Source: Microbacterium sp. 67-17 (GTDB lineage: Bacteria > Actinomycetota > Actinomycetes > Actinomycetales > Microbacteriaceae). Taken from it: DNA of 36,405 nucleotides. The stretch spans positions 1 to 36,405 of the forward strand of contig NZ_MKTR01000033.1 in the NCBI RefSeq assembly GCF_001898325.1, read 5' to 3'. How positions within the stretch are numbered: position 1 is the stretch's first letter; each line of letters begins with the position of its first letter. Below, piece by piece: positions 14,254-23,013 of this stretch. The position numbers were made by a program, and so were the translations under genes. Under the pieces are notes generated by a model. It was given only the letters and a program-made list of their open reading frames with translations. It ran no database searches and was not told the origin of the DNA.

Positions 14254-15081
14254 ATGGCAAACTTCACGATCGCCGACATCAAGGCGCTGCGCGAGCAGCT
14301 GGGCACGGGAATGGTCGACACCAAGAAGGCACTCGAAGAGGCTGACGGGGACGTCGAGAAGGCCGTCGAGATCCTGCGTCTGAAGGGCGCGAAGGGCAAT
14401 GCGAAGCGTGCCGACCGCTCGACGAGCGAGGGCCTCATCGCGGCCCGCGAGCTGGGCGGCAAGGTCACGCTGATCGAGCTCGCGTGCGAGACCGACTTCG
14501 TCGCGAAGAACGACCGTTTCGTGGCTCTGGCAGACAAGGTCGTAGACGCTGCTGCCGCGATCGGTGCGAACTCGGTCGAAGAGGCCCTGGCTGCGTCTGC
14601 AGGTGTGGGAACCGTCGAGCAGCTCATTTCGGACGAGGCAGCGATCATCGGCGAGAAGGTCGAACTTCGCCAGGTGCGTACGATCGAGGGCGAGAAGTTC
14701 GAGATTTACCTGCACAAGACCAACAAGGATCTCCCGCCTCAGGTGGGCGTCGTGTTGGCCTACACGGGTGATGATGCAGAGACTGCACGCGCGCTGGCGC
14801 AGCACATTTCCTTCGCGAACCCGTCGTACCTCTCACGCGATGATGTTCCGGAGGCCGACGTCGAGAAGGAGCGAGAGATCGTCACCGAGATCTCGCGTAA
14901 CGAGGGCAAGCCCGAGGCGGCACTCCCGAAGATCGTCGAGGGTCGCGTGAACGCCTACTTCAAGCAGGTCGCTCTGCTCGACCAGGACTACGCCCGAGAC
15001 AACAAGCTCTCGGTCGCCCAGGTGGCGAAGGACGCGGGCCTCACGCTCACCGACTTCGCTCGATTCAAGGTCGGCGCGTAA
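14254..15081 (+). CDS. tsf: Elongation factor Ts (275 aa)
   Basis: Nucleotide exchange factor for EF-Tu. Seen: N-terminal UBA-like domain (about 4-42, ADIKALREQLGTGMVDTKKA), the signature TDFVAKN (80-86) whose Asp-Phe pair contacts EF-Tu near its Mg site, and the core and C-terminal subdomains to YARDNKLSVAQV near the end. AAGGAG precedes the ATG. It lies 81 bp after rpsB and ends before a strong hairpin, so rpsB-tsf is one operon. Confidence 0.98.
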   Translation: MANFTIADIKALREQLGTGMVDTKKALEEADGDVEKAVEILRLKGAKGNAKRADRSTSEGLIAARELGGKVTLIELACETDFVAKNDRFVALADKVVDAAAAIGANSVEEALAASAGVGTVEQLISDEAAIIGEKVELRQVRTIEGEKFEIYLHKTNKDLPPQVGVVLAYTGDDAETARALAQHISFANPSYLSRDDVPEADVEKEREIVTEISRNEGKPEAALPKIVEGRVNAYFKQVALLDQDYARDNKLSVAQVAKDAGLTLTDFARFKVGA

Positions 15082-15091
15082 GCATCATGTC

Positions 15092-15125
15092 GAAAGGGTC
15101 CGCACCATGCAGTGCGGGCCCTTTC
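15092..15125 (+). terminator. Strong hairpin between tsf and pyrH
   Basis: GAAAGGGTCCGCAC (15092-15105) pairs with GTGCGGGCCCTTTC (15112-15125) around a 6-base loop, with one G-U pair, giving a 14-bp stem whose 3' arm ends in CCCTTTC. It ends the rpsB-tsf unit. Confidence 0.75.
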
Positions 15126-15167
15126 TGATGTGCTTCAGTAGGTTGCAGGCGACAAGAGGAGACGTAC

Positions 15168-15890
15168 GTGGCGGATGAATCGACGGGGCGCCGGCGCGTC
15201 CTGCTCAAGCTTTCGGGGGAAGCTTTCGGGGGAGGGCAGCTCGGGGTCAACCCGGATGTCGTCAGCCAGATCGCGCGCGAGATCGCTGCGGCCGTGGACG
15301 AGGTGGAGATCGCCGTCGTCGTCGGCGGAGGAAACTTCTTCCGCGGCGCCGAACTCAGCCAGCGGGGAATGGACCGTGGTCGGGCGGATTACATGGGGAT
15401 GCTCGGCACCGTCATGAATGCGCTGGCGCTGCAGGACTTCCTCGAACAGGCCGGCGCGGCAACTCGCGTTCAGTCTGCGATCTCGATGACCCAGGTCGCC
15501 GAGCCGTACATTCCGCGCCGCGCTGAACGTCACATGGAGAAGGGGCGCGTCGTGATCTTCGGGGCAGGGGCCGGGCTTCCCTACTTCTCTACCGATACCG
15601 TTGCGGCCCAGCGCGCGCTCGAGATCGGTGCGAGCGAGGTTCTCGTCGCGAAGAACGGCGTCGACGGCGTTTATACGGCTGATCCGCGGAAGGATCCGAC
15701 CGCCACGCGCATCGACCGGATTACGTACCTTGACGCGCTGCAGCGCGGCTTGAAGGTCGTCGACTCGACGGCCTTCAGCCTGTGCATGGACAACGGCATG
15801 GACATGCGAGTGTTCGGGATGGAGCCCGAGGGGAACGTCACGCGCGCCCTTCTCGGCGAATCGATCGGCACGGTCGTCACGGTCGGCTGA
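15168..15890 (+). CDS. pyrH: UMP kinase (240 aa)
   Basis: Phosphorylates UMP to UDP in pyrimidine synthesis; bacterial UMP kinases are hexameric and GTP-activated. Seen: [13 protein letters not shown] near the N-terminus (about 10-22), [11 protein letters not shown] (about 50-60, UMP/phosphate binding), the [18 protein letters not shown] helix, and the C-terminal [17 protein letters not shown] block of the amino-acid-kinase fold. GTG at 15168 has AGAGGAG upstream. Followed closely by frr. Confidence 0.97.
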   Translation: MADESTGRRRVLLKLSGEAFGGGQLGVNPDVVSQIAREIAAAVDEVEIAVVVGGGNFFRGAELSQRGMDRGRADYMGMLGTVMNALALQDFLEQAGAATRVQSAISMTQVAEPYIPRRAERHMEKGRVVIFGAGAGLPYFSTDTVAAQRALEIGASEVLVAKNGVDGVYTADPRKDPTATRIDRITYLDALQRGLKVVDSTAFSLCMDNGMDMRVFGMEPEGNVTRALLGESIGTVVTVG

Positions 15891-15902
15891 AAGCCTGCCG
15901 AC

Positions 15903-15908
15903 TAGACT
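15903..15908 (+). promoter_or_regulatory. -10-like box (TAGACT) upstream of frr
   Basis: TAGACT lies 29 bases before the frr GTG, giving a short leader that contains the ribosome site TAAGGAG. It suggests that frr has a promoter of its own in addition to read-through from pyrH. Confidence 0.4.
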
Positions 15909-15937
15909 GTGCAGGTCACACGCAGTAAGGAGTCGCC

Positions 15938-16492
15938 GTGATCGCGGATGTCTTGACCGATGCCGGAACCCGCATGGATCGTGCAGTGGAGGCCGCGAAG
16001 GATGACTTCGCGACCGTACGCACGGGCCGCGCCAACCCGCAGCTGTTCCAGCGGATCATGGTCGACTACTACGGTTCGCCGACCCCGCTTGCTCAGCTCG
16101 CGTCGCTGAACAACCCCGAGGCGCGAACTTTGGTGATCAATCCCTACGATAAGTCGGCGCTCAAGGCGATCGAGCAGGCGATTCGGGATGCCCCGAACCT
16201 CGGCGCGAATCCGACCAACGACGGCACGATCGTCCGCGTCACGATGCCGGAGCTCACCGAGGAGCGGCGCAAGGAGTTTGTGAAGCTCGTGCGCGCCAAG
16301 GCCGAGGATGCCAAGGTGCACGTGCGCGGCATCCGTCGTAAGGCCAAGGACGACCTCGACGCTCTCAAGAGCGACATCGGGGAAGACGAGCTTGGCCGCG
16401 CCGAGAAAGAGCTCGATGCGCTGACGCGCGCCCACGTCGACCAGATCGACGAGGCGCTCAAGCGCAAAGAAGCTGAACTTCTCGAGGTGTAG
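15938..16492 (+). CDS. frr: Ribosome recycling factor (184 aa)
   Basis: Splits post-termination ribosomes together with EF-G. The tRNA-shaped protein is evident from the two-part order: helix 1 ([27 protein letters not shown]), the beta-rich small domain ([34 protein letters not shown]) and the two long C-terminal helices ([20 protein letters not shown] onward). Length is standard. GTG start with TAAGGAG upstream. Confidence 0.97.
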   Translation: MIADVLTDAGTRMDRAVEAAKDDFATVRTGRANPQLFQRIMVDYYGSPTPLAQLASLNNPEARTLVINPYDKSALKAIEQAIRDAPNLGANPTNDGTIVRVTMPELTEERRKEFVKLVRAKAEDAKVHVRGIRRKAKDDLDALKSDIGEDELGRAEKELDALTRAHVDQIDEALKRKEAELLEV

Positions 16493-16500
16493 CGGTCGAC

Positions 16501-17508
16501 ATGACCGATGACCGTTCCGAGGCGCGCGTCCCTGGTGATTCCGCCGGGGATGCGACGGAGAATGCCGACCCCGGCTTCCAGACGCAGATGCGCACTGCGC
16601 GGACTGAGTTCGAGCACCATGTTGCGCACGCGCGCGCGGAGTTCGAAGAGGCCAACGAGCGCATCAAGAAGCGCACCGGTAGAGACCTGATCCTCGCGAT
16701 CCTCATCGGCGTCGGTATCGGGGCTGTCGCGCTGCTGTCGCTGATCTTCATCAAGTGGGCCTTCGTCTTCTTGGCTCTCGGCGTCGTCGTGCTCGGCGTT
16801 GTCGAGTTCTCGCGGGCGCTGGCGGGCTCGGATCGCCGCATTGATCTGGCGCCGCAGATCGTGGCTGCAGTCGTGGTGCTCCTCTCTGGCGCATTCCTCG
16901 AGCTGTGGCTGCACTGGGTTGCGCTGTTCGCTGCCTTGGCTTTCGTTGTCGTCTGGCGACTGATGGCTCAGATGGCGGCTGGTGACGGTCGTCGATACTC
17001 CGCTGTCACCAGTGACGTGCTCGCTGGCACGTTCGTGGTGTTCTATGTCCCGTTCCTCGCGAGCATGGCGATGGTGCTCCTGCGGCAGGACGGCGGGGAG
17101 TGGTGGATCCTCGCCTTCATCGCCGTCGCTGTGGTTGCCGACACCGCGGCGTATGCCGCCGGACTCAGCTTCGGGAAGCATCCGATGGCCCCCCGGATCA
17201 GCCCGAACAAGACCTGGGAGGGTTTCGCGGGAGCCGTCGTGGGCGCTGTCGTCGCCGGCATCCTGCTCGGGATCTTCTTGCTGGGATTGCCCTGGTGGGC
17301 CGGTGCCATCCTGGGGGCGGTGATTCTCGGCACGGCGACGACCGGCGATCTCGGCGAGTCGATGGTCAAGCGCGATCTCGGCATCAAAGACATGAGCTCA
17401 TGGCTGCCCGGACACGGGGGAGTCCTCGACCGGCTCGATTCGATCCTCCCGTCGGCAACAGCGGCACTGGCGCTGTACTACCTATTCGCGCCGCTTGTGG
17501 CAGCATGA
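16501..17508 (+). CDS. cdsA: Phosphatidate cytidylyltransferase CdsA (335 aa)
   Basis: Makes CDP-diacylglycerol from phosphatidic acid and CTP, the branch point of phospholipid synthesis; integral membrane protein. The CDS-family signature is complete near the C-terminus: SMVKRDLGIKDMSSWLPGHG followed by GVLDR. About eight hydrophobic segments are visible from residue 60 on. The first ~55 residues are a hydrophilic, partly helical extension, common in actinobacterial homologues. The ATG is 8 bases after frr, so the two are probably cotranscribed. Confidence 0.95.
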   Translation: MTDDRSEARVPGDSAGDATENADPGFQTQMRTARTEFEHHVAHARAEFEEANERIKKRTGRDLILAILIGVGIGAVALLSLIFIKWAFVFLALGVVVLGVVEFSRALAGSDRRIDLAPQIVAAVVVLLSGAFLELWLHWVALFAALAFVVVWRLMAQMAAGDGRRYSAVTSDVLAGTFVVFYVPFLASMAMVLLRQDGGEWWILAFIAVAVVADTAAYAAGLSFGKHPMAPRISPNKTWEGFAGAVVGAVVAGILLGIFLLGLPWWAGAILGAVILGTATTGDLGESMVKRDLGIKDMSSWLPGHGGVLDRLDSILPSATAALALYYLFAPLVAA

Positions 17509-17539
17509 CGTGGTGTAACGGCGTGAGGCTGGTATCCGA

Positions 17540-18136
17540 ATGACAATGACTTCTTCTCCGGCGTCGGCAGCGCCCGCCGTTCCCGAACCGGCACGTGCAC
17601 TGTTCCCCATCACACGCGGACGTGTGAAGGGTTACGAGCGCGCCGCCGTCGACAGCTTCCTCTCGCATGCACGGGAGGCCTTCGAGTCTCCGGGCCACCC
17701 GTCGATGACATCGGGCCAGATCCGGGCTGCTGCTTTCCCTCTCGCGCGTCGCGGGTACGAGATCACGAGCGTGGATGCGGCCCTCACCCGAATTGAGGAT
17801 GCCTTCGCCCGACGGGAACGCGATGCTGCCATTGCCCGGGTGGGGACGGATGTGTGGATCGCCCGGACGCGGCGGGACGCCCAGACTGTCCTCGACCGGC
17901 TGCAACGGCCGTCGCGTCGTCGCTTCCAGCGGACCGGACCTCTCCGTTACGGATACCGGGTCGACGAGGTCGACTTCGTCATGAACAAGCTTGCGCGGTA
18001 TCTCGAGACCGGGAGCGGCGCGACCATCGAGCAGGTCCGTGGCGTCGCGTTCCGTATGCAGCGCGATGGATACCGCGAGGTCCAGGTCGATGCTGTCCTG
18101 GACGCCGTCGTCGAGATCATGCTCGCTGTCGAGTGA
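17540..18136 (+). CDS. DivIVA-domain-containing protein (198 aa)
   Basis: Carries two DivIVA-type segments: FPITRGRVKGYERAAVDSFL (about 22-41) and RYGYRVDEVDFVMNKLARYL (about 135-154), each a short motif like the N-terminal membrane-contact part of DivIVA, followed by a helical stretch with RGYEITSVDAALTRIEDAF and RDGYREVQVDAVLDAVVEI, a similar repeated half. The protein is thus an internal duplication. It lacks the long coiled coil of Wag31 and is not the polar-growth DivIVA itself. Function unknown. It follows cdsA with a 31-bp gap. Confidence 0.8.
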   Translation: MTMTSSPASAAPAVPEPARALFPITRGRVKGYERAAVDSFLSHAREAFESPGHPSMTSGQIRAAAFPLARRGYEITSVDAALTRIEDAFARRERDAAIARVGTDVWIARTRRDAQTVLDRLQRPSRRRFQRTGPLRYGYRVDEVDFVMNKLARYLETGSGATIEQVRGVAFRMQRDGYREVQVDAVLDAVVEIMLAVE

Positions 18137-18177
18137 ACCCGCGCGTGGCTCAGGGCGCGAGCTCGACTGGGTCTCGA

Positions 18178-18183
18178 TAGAAT
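18178..18183 (+). promoter_or_regulatory. -10-like box (TAGAAT) upstream of the lysozyme-like gene
   Basis: TAGAAT, nine bases, then GTG at 18193, with no ribosome site between. The transcript would begin two or three bases before, or at, the start codon. Confidence 0.4.
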
Positions 18184-18192
18184 CGGGTCATT

Positions 18193-18882
18193 GTGACCGA
18201 TGAAAGCCGTGGCGTAGAGGTAACCGCACGTGCGAGCGCTGAGCTCGCCCGGCGGCGTTCCAGCGCGCCGCCCCGGGCAACCGCGGCCCCGGTCGGACAC
18301 TGGTCGAAGCGCCGCGGCGTGCTCGGCGTGTTCGCTGCCATGGCGGCATTGGGGTTCGTCGCGGCCAACGCCGGCCCCAGCGGGATGGCTTTCGCAACCG
18401 CAGAGGATGACACGCCAGAGGCGGTCTCGCTCTATGCGAGCTCGATCGTCGACGCACAGTCGATCCTCGTGGACACGGATGCTGAGCCGGTCGCTTTCGA
18501 TCCGGATCGCGGCGGCTACGAGGTGTACGTCAAACCCAAGCCCAAGCCGACCCCGGTCGTCGCATCCAGCGGCGGAGCAGCAGCGCCGTTGTTCTACTCC
18601 GGCGGTGGCTCACCCGCGGAGTGGATGTCGGCGGCGGGGATCGCCGAGAGCGATTGGGGGTACGTCGACTATGTCGTCTCCCGAGAGAGCGGGTGGAATC
18701 CCAACGCGACGAACCGTCGCTCCGGAGCCTGCGGTCTCGTTCAGGCGTTGCCGTGTAGCAAGGTTCCCGGCAGCGGTTACAACCCGGTCGACAACTTGCG
18801 GTGGGCTAATGGCTACGCCGTCGGGCGCTACGGCAGCTGGGCCGGCGCTTACAACTTCTGGGTCAACAACCACTGGTGGTGA
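18193..18882 (+). CDS. Secreted lysozyme-like (transglycosylase/Apf-type) protein (229 aa)
   Basis: Probably acts on or binds peptidoglycan outside the cell. A membrane/signal segment is seen at about 41-65 (RGVLGVFAAMAALGFVAAN) after a basic, 40-residue cytoplasmic start. A KPKPKPTP linker follows (about 114-121). The C-terminal domain (about 143-229) has YVDYVVSRESGWNPNATNRR, SGACGLVQALPCSKVPG and YGSWAGAYNFWVNNHWW, as in aggregation-promoting-factor-type lysozyme-like proteins; the Glu in SRESGW is the candidate catalytic acid. GTG start with a -10-like box nine bases upstream. The next gene begins 9 bp downstream. Confidence 0.8.
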   Translation: MTDESRGVEVTARASAELARRRSSAPPRATAAPVGHWSKRRGVLGVFAAMAALGFVAANAGPSGMAFATAEDDTPEAVSLYASSIVDAQSILVDTDAEPVAFDPDRGGYEVYVKPKPKPTPVVASSGGAAAPLFYSGGGSPAEWMSAAGIAESDWGYVDYVVSRESGWNPNATNRRSGACGLVQALPCSKVPGSGYNPVDNLRWANGYAVGRYGSWAGAYNFWVNNHWW

Positions 18883-18891
18883 CCGGCGAGG

Positions 18892-19176
18892 ATGCCACGA
18901 TCTCATCGTCGCCGACCCGAGCCCGCCGGCGATGACGGGCTCGAACGCCTGATCGCGGGCTGGAAGCGAACGGAAGTACGCCGCGGCGTGGAATGGACGG
19001 TGCAGCCGGTCTCGGCGGCCCAAGCCACGAAGTCGTATGCATGCCCCGGGTGCGCCCGCCCTATCGAGCCGGGGGCCGCCCACATCGTCGCGTGGCGCGC
19101 GGACGGTGTACTCGGTGACGCCGCGGACCTCGCGGCGCGCCGCCATTGGCACTCACACTGCTGGAGGATCAGCTGA
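18892..19176 (+). CDS. Small Zn-binding actinobacterial protein of unknown function (94 aa)
   Basis: The conserved core is GWKRTEVRRGVEWTVQPVS, then YACPGCARPIEPGAAHIVAW and RRHWHSHCW at the end. Cys-x2-Cys with His/Cys in the last motif suggests one zinc site. Such proteins are often labelled ATP/GTP-binding in databases, but I see no nucleotide-binding motif. It ends one base before the start of the alpha/beta hydrolase gene, so the two are probably cotranscribed. Confidence 0.7.
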   Translation: MPRSHRRRPEPAGDDGLERLIAGWKRTEVRRGVEWTVQPVSAAQATKSYACPGCARPIEPGAAHIVAWRADGVLGDAADLAARRHWHSHCWRIS

Positions 19177-19177
19177 C

Positions 19178-19906
19178 ATGGAGATTCGCGGACCGATGCT
19201 GCTTCCCGCTCGCCGGGAAGATGTCGAGCTTCACACGCAGGACGGTCTGCGTCTGGTCGGTGAGCTCGCCCTGCCCGCAGAGCGTGCCCCCCACGCCACG
19301 CTCGTCACCCTGCATCCGCTGCCGACGGCGGGTGGATTCATGGACTCTCACATCTTCCGCAAGGCGGCGGCGCGGCTGCCCGCCCTCGCCGATCTTGCGG
19401 TCCTGCGATTCAACACCCGGGGGACGACCTCCCCGCGCGGCACCAGCGATGGTTCTTTCGACGGCGGTGAATCCGAGCGGTGGGATGTCGCGGCGGCGAT
19501 GTCGTTCGTGGCGGAGCGTGGTCTGCCTCGCCCGTGGATCGTCGGATGGTCTTTCGGGACCGAACTGGCGTTGAAGTACGCAGCCGATCACGATGTCGAG
19601 GGAATCATCCTGCTGTCGCCGCCGCTGCACCGCACCACCGATGACGAACTCGCGGGCTGGGCCGAGGATCCGCGGCCGATCATCGTGCTCGTTCCGGAGT
19701 TCGATGACTTCTTGCGCCCCGACGAGGCTGCGAAGCGCTTCTCCGTTATCCCGCACGCCACGCTCATTCCGGTCGAGGGCGGTCGTCACCTGTGGGTGGG
19801 TGAGAACCAGACCAGGACGGTGCTGACCGAGATCGTCGCGGCCATCAACCCCGACGCTTTGCCGCTGCCGACCGAGTGGGATGGCGATCTCGGCGCGCCC
19901 GCCTGA
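19178..19906 (+). CDS. Alpha/beta hydrolase (242 aa)
   Basis: Alpha/beta hydrolase fold with nucleophile elbow GWSFG (Ser125), an acid candidate in VPEFDDFLRP (Asp176/177) and His204 in GGRHLWVGE; the oxyanion region is HPLPTAGGFMDS. It resembles the small dienelactone-hydrolase/serine-aminopeptidase-type group (KANL3/Tex30-like). Substrate unknown. ATG at 19178 with GGAGG upstream. It ends 3 bp from the stop of the convergent transporter gene. Confidence 0.8.
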   Translation: MEIRGPMLLPARREDVELHTQDGLRLVGELALPAERAPHATLVTLHPLPTAGGFMDSHIFRKAAARLPALADLAVLRFNTRGTTSPRGTSDGSFDGGESERWDVAAAMSFVAERGLPRPWIVGWSFGTELALKYAADHDVEGIILLSPPLHRTTDDELAGWAEDPRPIIVLVPEFDDFLRPDEAAKRFSVIPHATLIPVEGGRHLWVGENQTRTVLTEIVAAINPDALPLPTEWDGDLGAPA

Positions 19907-19909
19907 GCA

Positions 19910-20974
19910 TCAGCGCTCGTTCTGCCGGGGGATCACCACCTGGCGGTAGATGATCAGGACGCTTGCCGCCGCCGGGATGGCGATCAGGGCGCCGAGGAGC
20001 CCGAGAAGCGAGCCGCCGGCGAGGGCCGCGACCACGACGACTGCCCCGGGGATCGCGACGGCGCGACTCATGATGCGGGGCGAGATGACATAGGCCTCGA
20101 GCTGCATGTAGATGAGGTAGTAGATCGCGGCGATGAGCGCGATCGTCGGCGAGCCCAGGCCCGGGATCAGACAGGTCAGCACGATGATCGTCGAGCCGGT
20201 GAGCGTGCCGACGAGCGGGATGAGCGAGAACAGCAGGGCCACAACGGCAAGCACCGCCGGGAAAGGGGCCTCGATGATGCTGAGGAAGATCCAGCTCAGG
20301 ATGCCGTTGATGACGCCGAGGCTGACCTGACCGATCACGTAGTAGCCGACCGAATCGGTGATCTGCTCCGCGAGATCGACGAACCGCTGCCGCTTGGATG
20401 CCGCGACGAGTTGGTACACGGCCTTCTTGAGCGAGGGGATCGACGCTGTGAAGTAGATCGTCAGGATCAGCACGATGAAGGCGCCGAACAGGCCGCTCGC
20501 GATGGTGGCACCGATCGCGAGGATGTTGCCGCCGATCGACCCACCGATCGACGCGAAGTCCAGATTCTGAAGCCACTGCAAGATGTAGGCGAAGATGTCG
20601 TCCCAGGCGAGCATGGGGAACACCGTCTCGAGCCACGCCTGCAGCTCGTCAGGCCACGAGGGGTTCTGGAGGATGCGGGTGACTTCGACGACCAACTGCG
20701 TGATCTGTTCCACGATGATCGGGAGCACCATCAGGATCACGCCGGCGAAGATGCCGAGCACGACGACGATGGTGGTGAGAACCGCTGCCCACCGTGGCAC
20801 GCGGCGTCGGATCAGCCACGAGACCATCGGTTCGAGGCCGAGCGCGAGAAACAGTGCGGTACCGACGTAGAGCAGGATCGTCGACAGCGTCTGGACGCTC
20901 GCGATGAGCAGGAGTCCGAGGCCCACGCCGAGGGTCGCGACGAATGCGACGCGGAAGGGGTTCTGCAGCTTCAC
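19910..20974 (-). CDS. AI-2E family (PerM-like) membrane transporter (354 aa)
   Basis: Polytopic membrane protein with about eight hydrophobic segments: two at the N-terminus (FVATLGVGLGLLLIASVQ; ILLYVGTALFLALGLEPMV), one at 62-85, and a C-terminal group. The conserved AI-2E motifs are seen as GQVSLGVINGILSWIF and LVGTLTGSTIIVL, with IYYLIYMQLEAYVISPRIM and a final ALIAIPAAASVLIIYR. Homologues export autoinducer-2 (TqsA), act as Na+/H+ antiporters or are uncharacterised; substrate cannot be told. GTG at 20974 with GAGGT upstream. Confidence 0.88.
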   Translation of the reverse strand: MKLQNPFRVAFVATLGVGLGLLLIASVQTLSTILLYVGTALFLALGLEPMVSWLIRRRVPRWAAVLTTIVVVLGIFAGVILMVLPIIVEQITQLVVEVTRILQNPSWPDELQAWLETVFPMLAWDDIFAYILQWLQNLDFASIGGSIGGNILAIGATIASGLFGAFIVLILTIYFTASIPSLKKAVYQLVAASKRQRFVDLAEQITDSVGYYVIGQVSLGVINGILSWIFLSIIEAPFPAVLAVVALLFSLIPLVGTLTGSTIIVLTCLIPGLGSPTIALIAAIYYLIYMQLEAYVISPRIMSRAVAIPGAVVVVAALAGGSLLGLLGALIAIPAAASVLIIYRQVVIPRQNER

Positions 20975-21080
20975 GGCACCTCGTTCTCTCTGACGCGACT
21001 CGCCTGGCGATCAGAATACGCATAGCCGGGGCTGAGACGGTGATGCACCCCTTCCCTGGGGACTTTCAGCACATGTTCGC

Positions 21081-21086
21081 TAGTCT
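21081..21086 (+). promoter_or_regulatory. -10-like box (TAGTCT) for the 623-aa membrane protein gene
   Basis: TAGTCT lies 55 bases upstream of the GTG at 21142, in the divergent gap with the transporter gene. The leader would contain the ribosome site GAGGAAGG. No clear -35. Confidence 0.35.
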
Positions 21087-21141
21087 GAAATGTCGAGTTT
21101 TCCGGTGTGCGACGACGTCCGCGCGCCGAGGAAGGTTTTTC

Positions 21142-23013
21142 GTGCGTTTCGTATGGGCTGTGGTCGCGCTGGTTCTGGCGACCGTGATGATCGGGGCGGG
21201 AATCGCCCAGCGGACGATCTTCCAGGGCCCCCGGTCGACGACAGCCGATGTTTCGATAACCGAGGACGAGCCGTACCTGGTCATCGACGGTGCGTTGCTG
21301 ACAGCGAATCCCGGATCCCAGACGCTGCGTGTGCTCGGCGATGGTCCTGTTTTCGCCGCCTACGGTCGGACAGCTGACGTGCAGGCGTGGCTTGCTGACG
21401 CTACCTACAACCAGGTCGTGCAAACCGAGGACGGGTCGCTCGTTACCGAGGAGGTCGAGCCCGCTCCTGAGCCCGAGGCGACCGTCGCCCCCACCGCCAC
21501 ACCGGCAACCGACGCGCCCACCGGTGACGGGGCAGCGACAGGGGATGCAGCAACCGATCAGGGATCCGCCGAGGAAGCGGTTCCCGGGCGCAACCCGGCA
21601 GGATCTGACCTGTGGCTGGATGAATACCAGCAAGAAGACCTCCTCATCGCGCCCCTCCAATTGCCCGCTGATATGAGCGTCATCATCGCCTCTGACGGAA
21701 CCGAACCTGCGCCGACGACGGTGAGCGTCACCTGGCCGATCGAGAACTCCACGCCATGGGCGGGCCCCCTGATCGTCGGTGGCGGCATCCTGATGGCCGT
21801 CGGTGTCGTGCTGTACGTGCTCGGCATCCGTCACGTGCGCCGTTCGCGCGGTCCACGCCGAAAAGGCTTGCCGCTGCCGGTGACCGAGCCGATCGATCTG
21901 TCGGTCGCGGAGTCTGATAAGGGCGTCATCAGTGCCGGAAAGCCGCGTCGGGGGTTGGGGCGCGGACGCAAGTCCTTCATTGCGCTACCCGTCGCGGCGG
22001 TCACCGTTGGCCTGCTCTCCGGCTGCACGTCGGATGCGTGGCCGCAACTGGTGCCGTCCGAGACACCGAGTCCGACGGCGTCGGTCATCGTGCCCGAGGG
22101 TCAGCAGGCTCCAGCGGTGACCAAGCAGCAGGCAGAGCGGATCGTCGAGCAGGTGTCGCAGACCGTGGCTCAGGCCGACGAAGCCAAGGATGCCGACCTC
22201 GCAGCCACCCGTCTCGACGGCGCGCTCTTGGCTGAGCGCAAGACGAACTACACCCTGCGGTCAGCCATCGCCGACTATGCGATGCCGACCGCGGTTCCTG
22301 GCAAGCCCGTCGAGGTCGTCCTGCCGCAGGCCTTCAACGGCTGGCCCCGGTCGTTCCTGGCTGTCGTCACGGATGACGAGGCCAACACCTCGAGCATCAT
22401 GGTGCTGACGCAGGCTGATCCGTGGACGCCCTACAAGCTGAGCTATCTCGGCAACCTCGGGGGTAACACACTGATGCCCGAGCTTGCGCCGTCGTACATC
22501 GGCGCGAGTCAGCTTGCCCCGGATTCACCGTTCCTGCTGCTTCCACCCGATGAGCTTGCAGCCGCATACGCTGACGTGCTCGATAAGGGCGACGAGTCGG
22601 CGTTCGCGGGAATGTTCGACGAGCAGAGCGACCTGTTCCGTGCTGGCGTCATTGCCGATCGCAAGGAACGTCTCGACGACTTCAATCAGACCGGTGCTGA
22701 GACCGGCAGCCTGACCTTCAGCGCCGCCGCCGGTGAATTCGCTCCGTTCGCGATCGCGACGCTCGAAAGTGGCGCCATCGTCGCGGTGAGCATCGCCGAG
22801 ACCGACACCGTCAAGCCGACCAACGAAGACGCCGTCATCAAGCTGGACAACAACGCGACGGTGAAGACGCTCGCGGGCGCTGACCAGTCGGCATCCGGGT
22901 TCTCGACGACCTTCAGTGACCAGCTCTTCTTCTACGTGCCCGAGAAGGGATCGAGCGAACCGATCCGTCTTCTGGGCTACTCGAGTTCGATTCTGAAAGG
23001 CTCTGTGCTGTGA
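21142..23013 (+). CDS. Large actinobacterial membrane protein (623 aa) with internal lipobox-like segment
   Basis: I do not know a function; the C-terminal part resembles DUF8094-type proteins of Microbacteriaceae. Order: N-terminal membrane helix (about 3-23), extracellular domain about 35-205 with a Pro/Glu/Thr-rich linker (105-145), second membrane helix about 207-229, a basic cytoplasmic stretch (RHVRRSRGPRRKG), then a third hydrophobic segment at about 279-295 ending LLSGC (Cys295), followed by a Pro/Ser/Thr linker and a ~300-residue extracellular domain. The third segment looks just like a lipoprotein signal peptide and suggests an old gene fusion. GTG at 21142 is chosen because GAGGAAGG lies five bases upstream. 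The stop overlaps the start of the next gene. Confidence 0.7.
   Translation: MRFVWAVVALVLATVMIGAGIAQRTIFQGPRSTTADVSITEDEPYLVIDGALLTANPGSQTLRVLGDGPVFAAYGRTADVQAWLADATYNQVVQTEDGSLVTEEVEPAPEPEATVAPTATPATDAPTGDGAATGDAATDQGSAEEAVPGRNPAGSDLWLDEYQQEDLLIAPLQLPADMSVIIASDGTEPAPTTVSVTWPIENSTPWAGPLIVGGGILMAVGVVLYVLGIRHVRRSRGPRRKGLPLPVTEPIDLSVAESDKGVISAGKPRRGLGRGRKSFIALPVAAVTVGLLSGCTSDAWPQLVPSETPSPTASVIVPEGQQAPAVTKQQAERIVEQVSQTVAQADEAKDADLAATRLDGALLAERKTNYTLRSAIADYAMPTAVPGKPVEVVLPQAFNGWPRSFLAVVTDDEANTSSIMVLTQADPWTPYKLSYLGNLGGNTLMPELAPSYIGASQLAPDSPFLLLPPDELAAAYADVLDKGDESAFAGMFDEQSDLFRAGVIADRKERLDDFNQTGAETGSLTFSAAAGEFAPFAIATLESGAIVAVSIAETDTVKPTNEDAVIKLDNNATVKTLAGADQSASGFSTTFSDQLFFYVPEKGSSEPIRLLGYSSSILKGSVL

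Noticed and set aside
13243..14805. Long minus-strand open frame (520 codons) over rpsB and tsf
   Set aside because: Shadow of two highly conserved ribosomal/translation genes with GC-rich third positions; no protein-like features.
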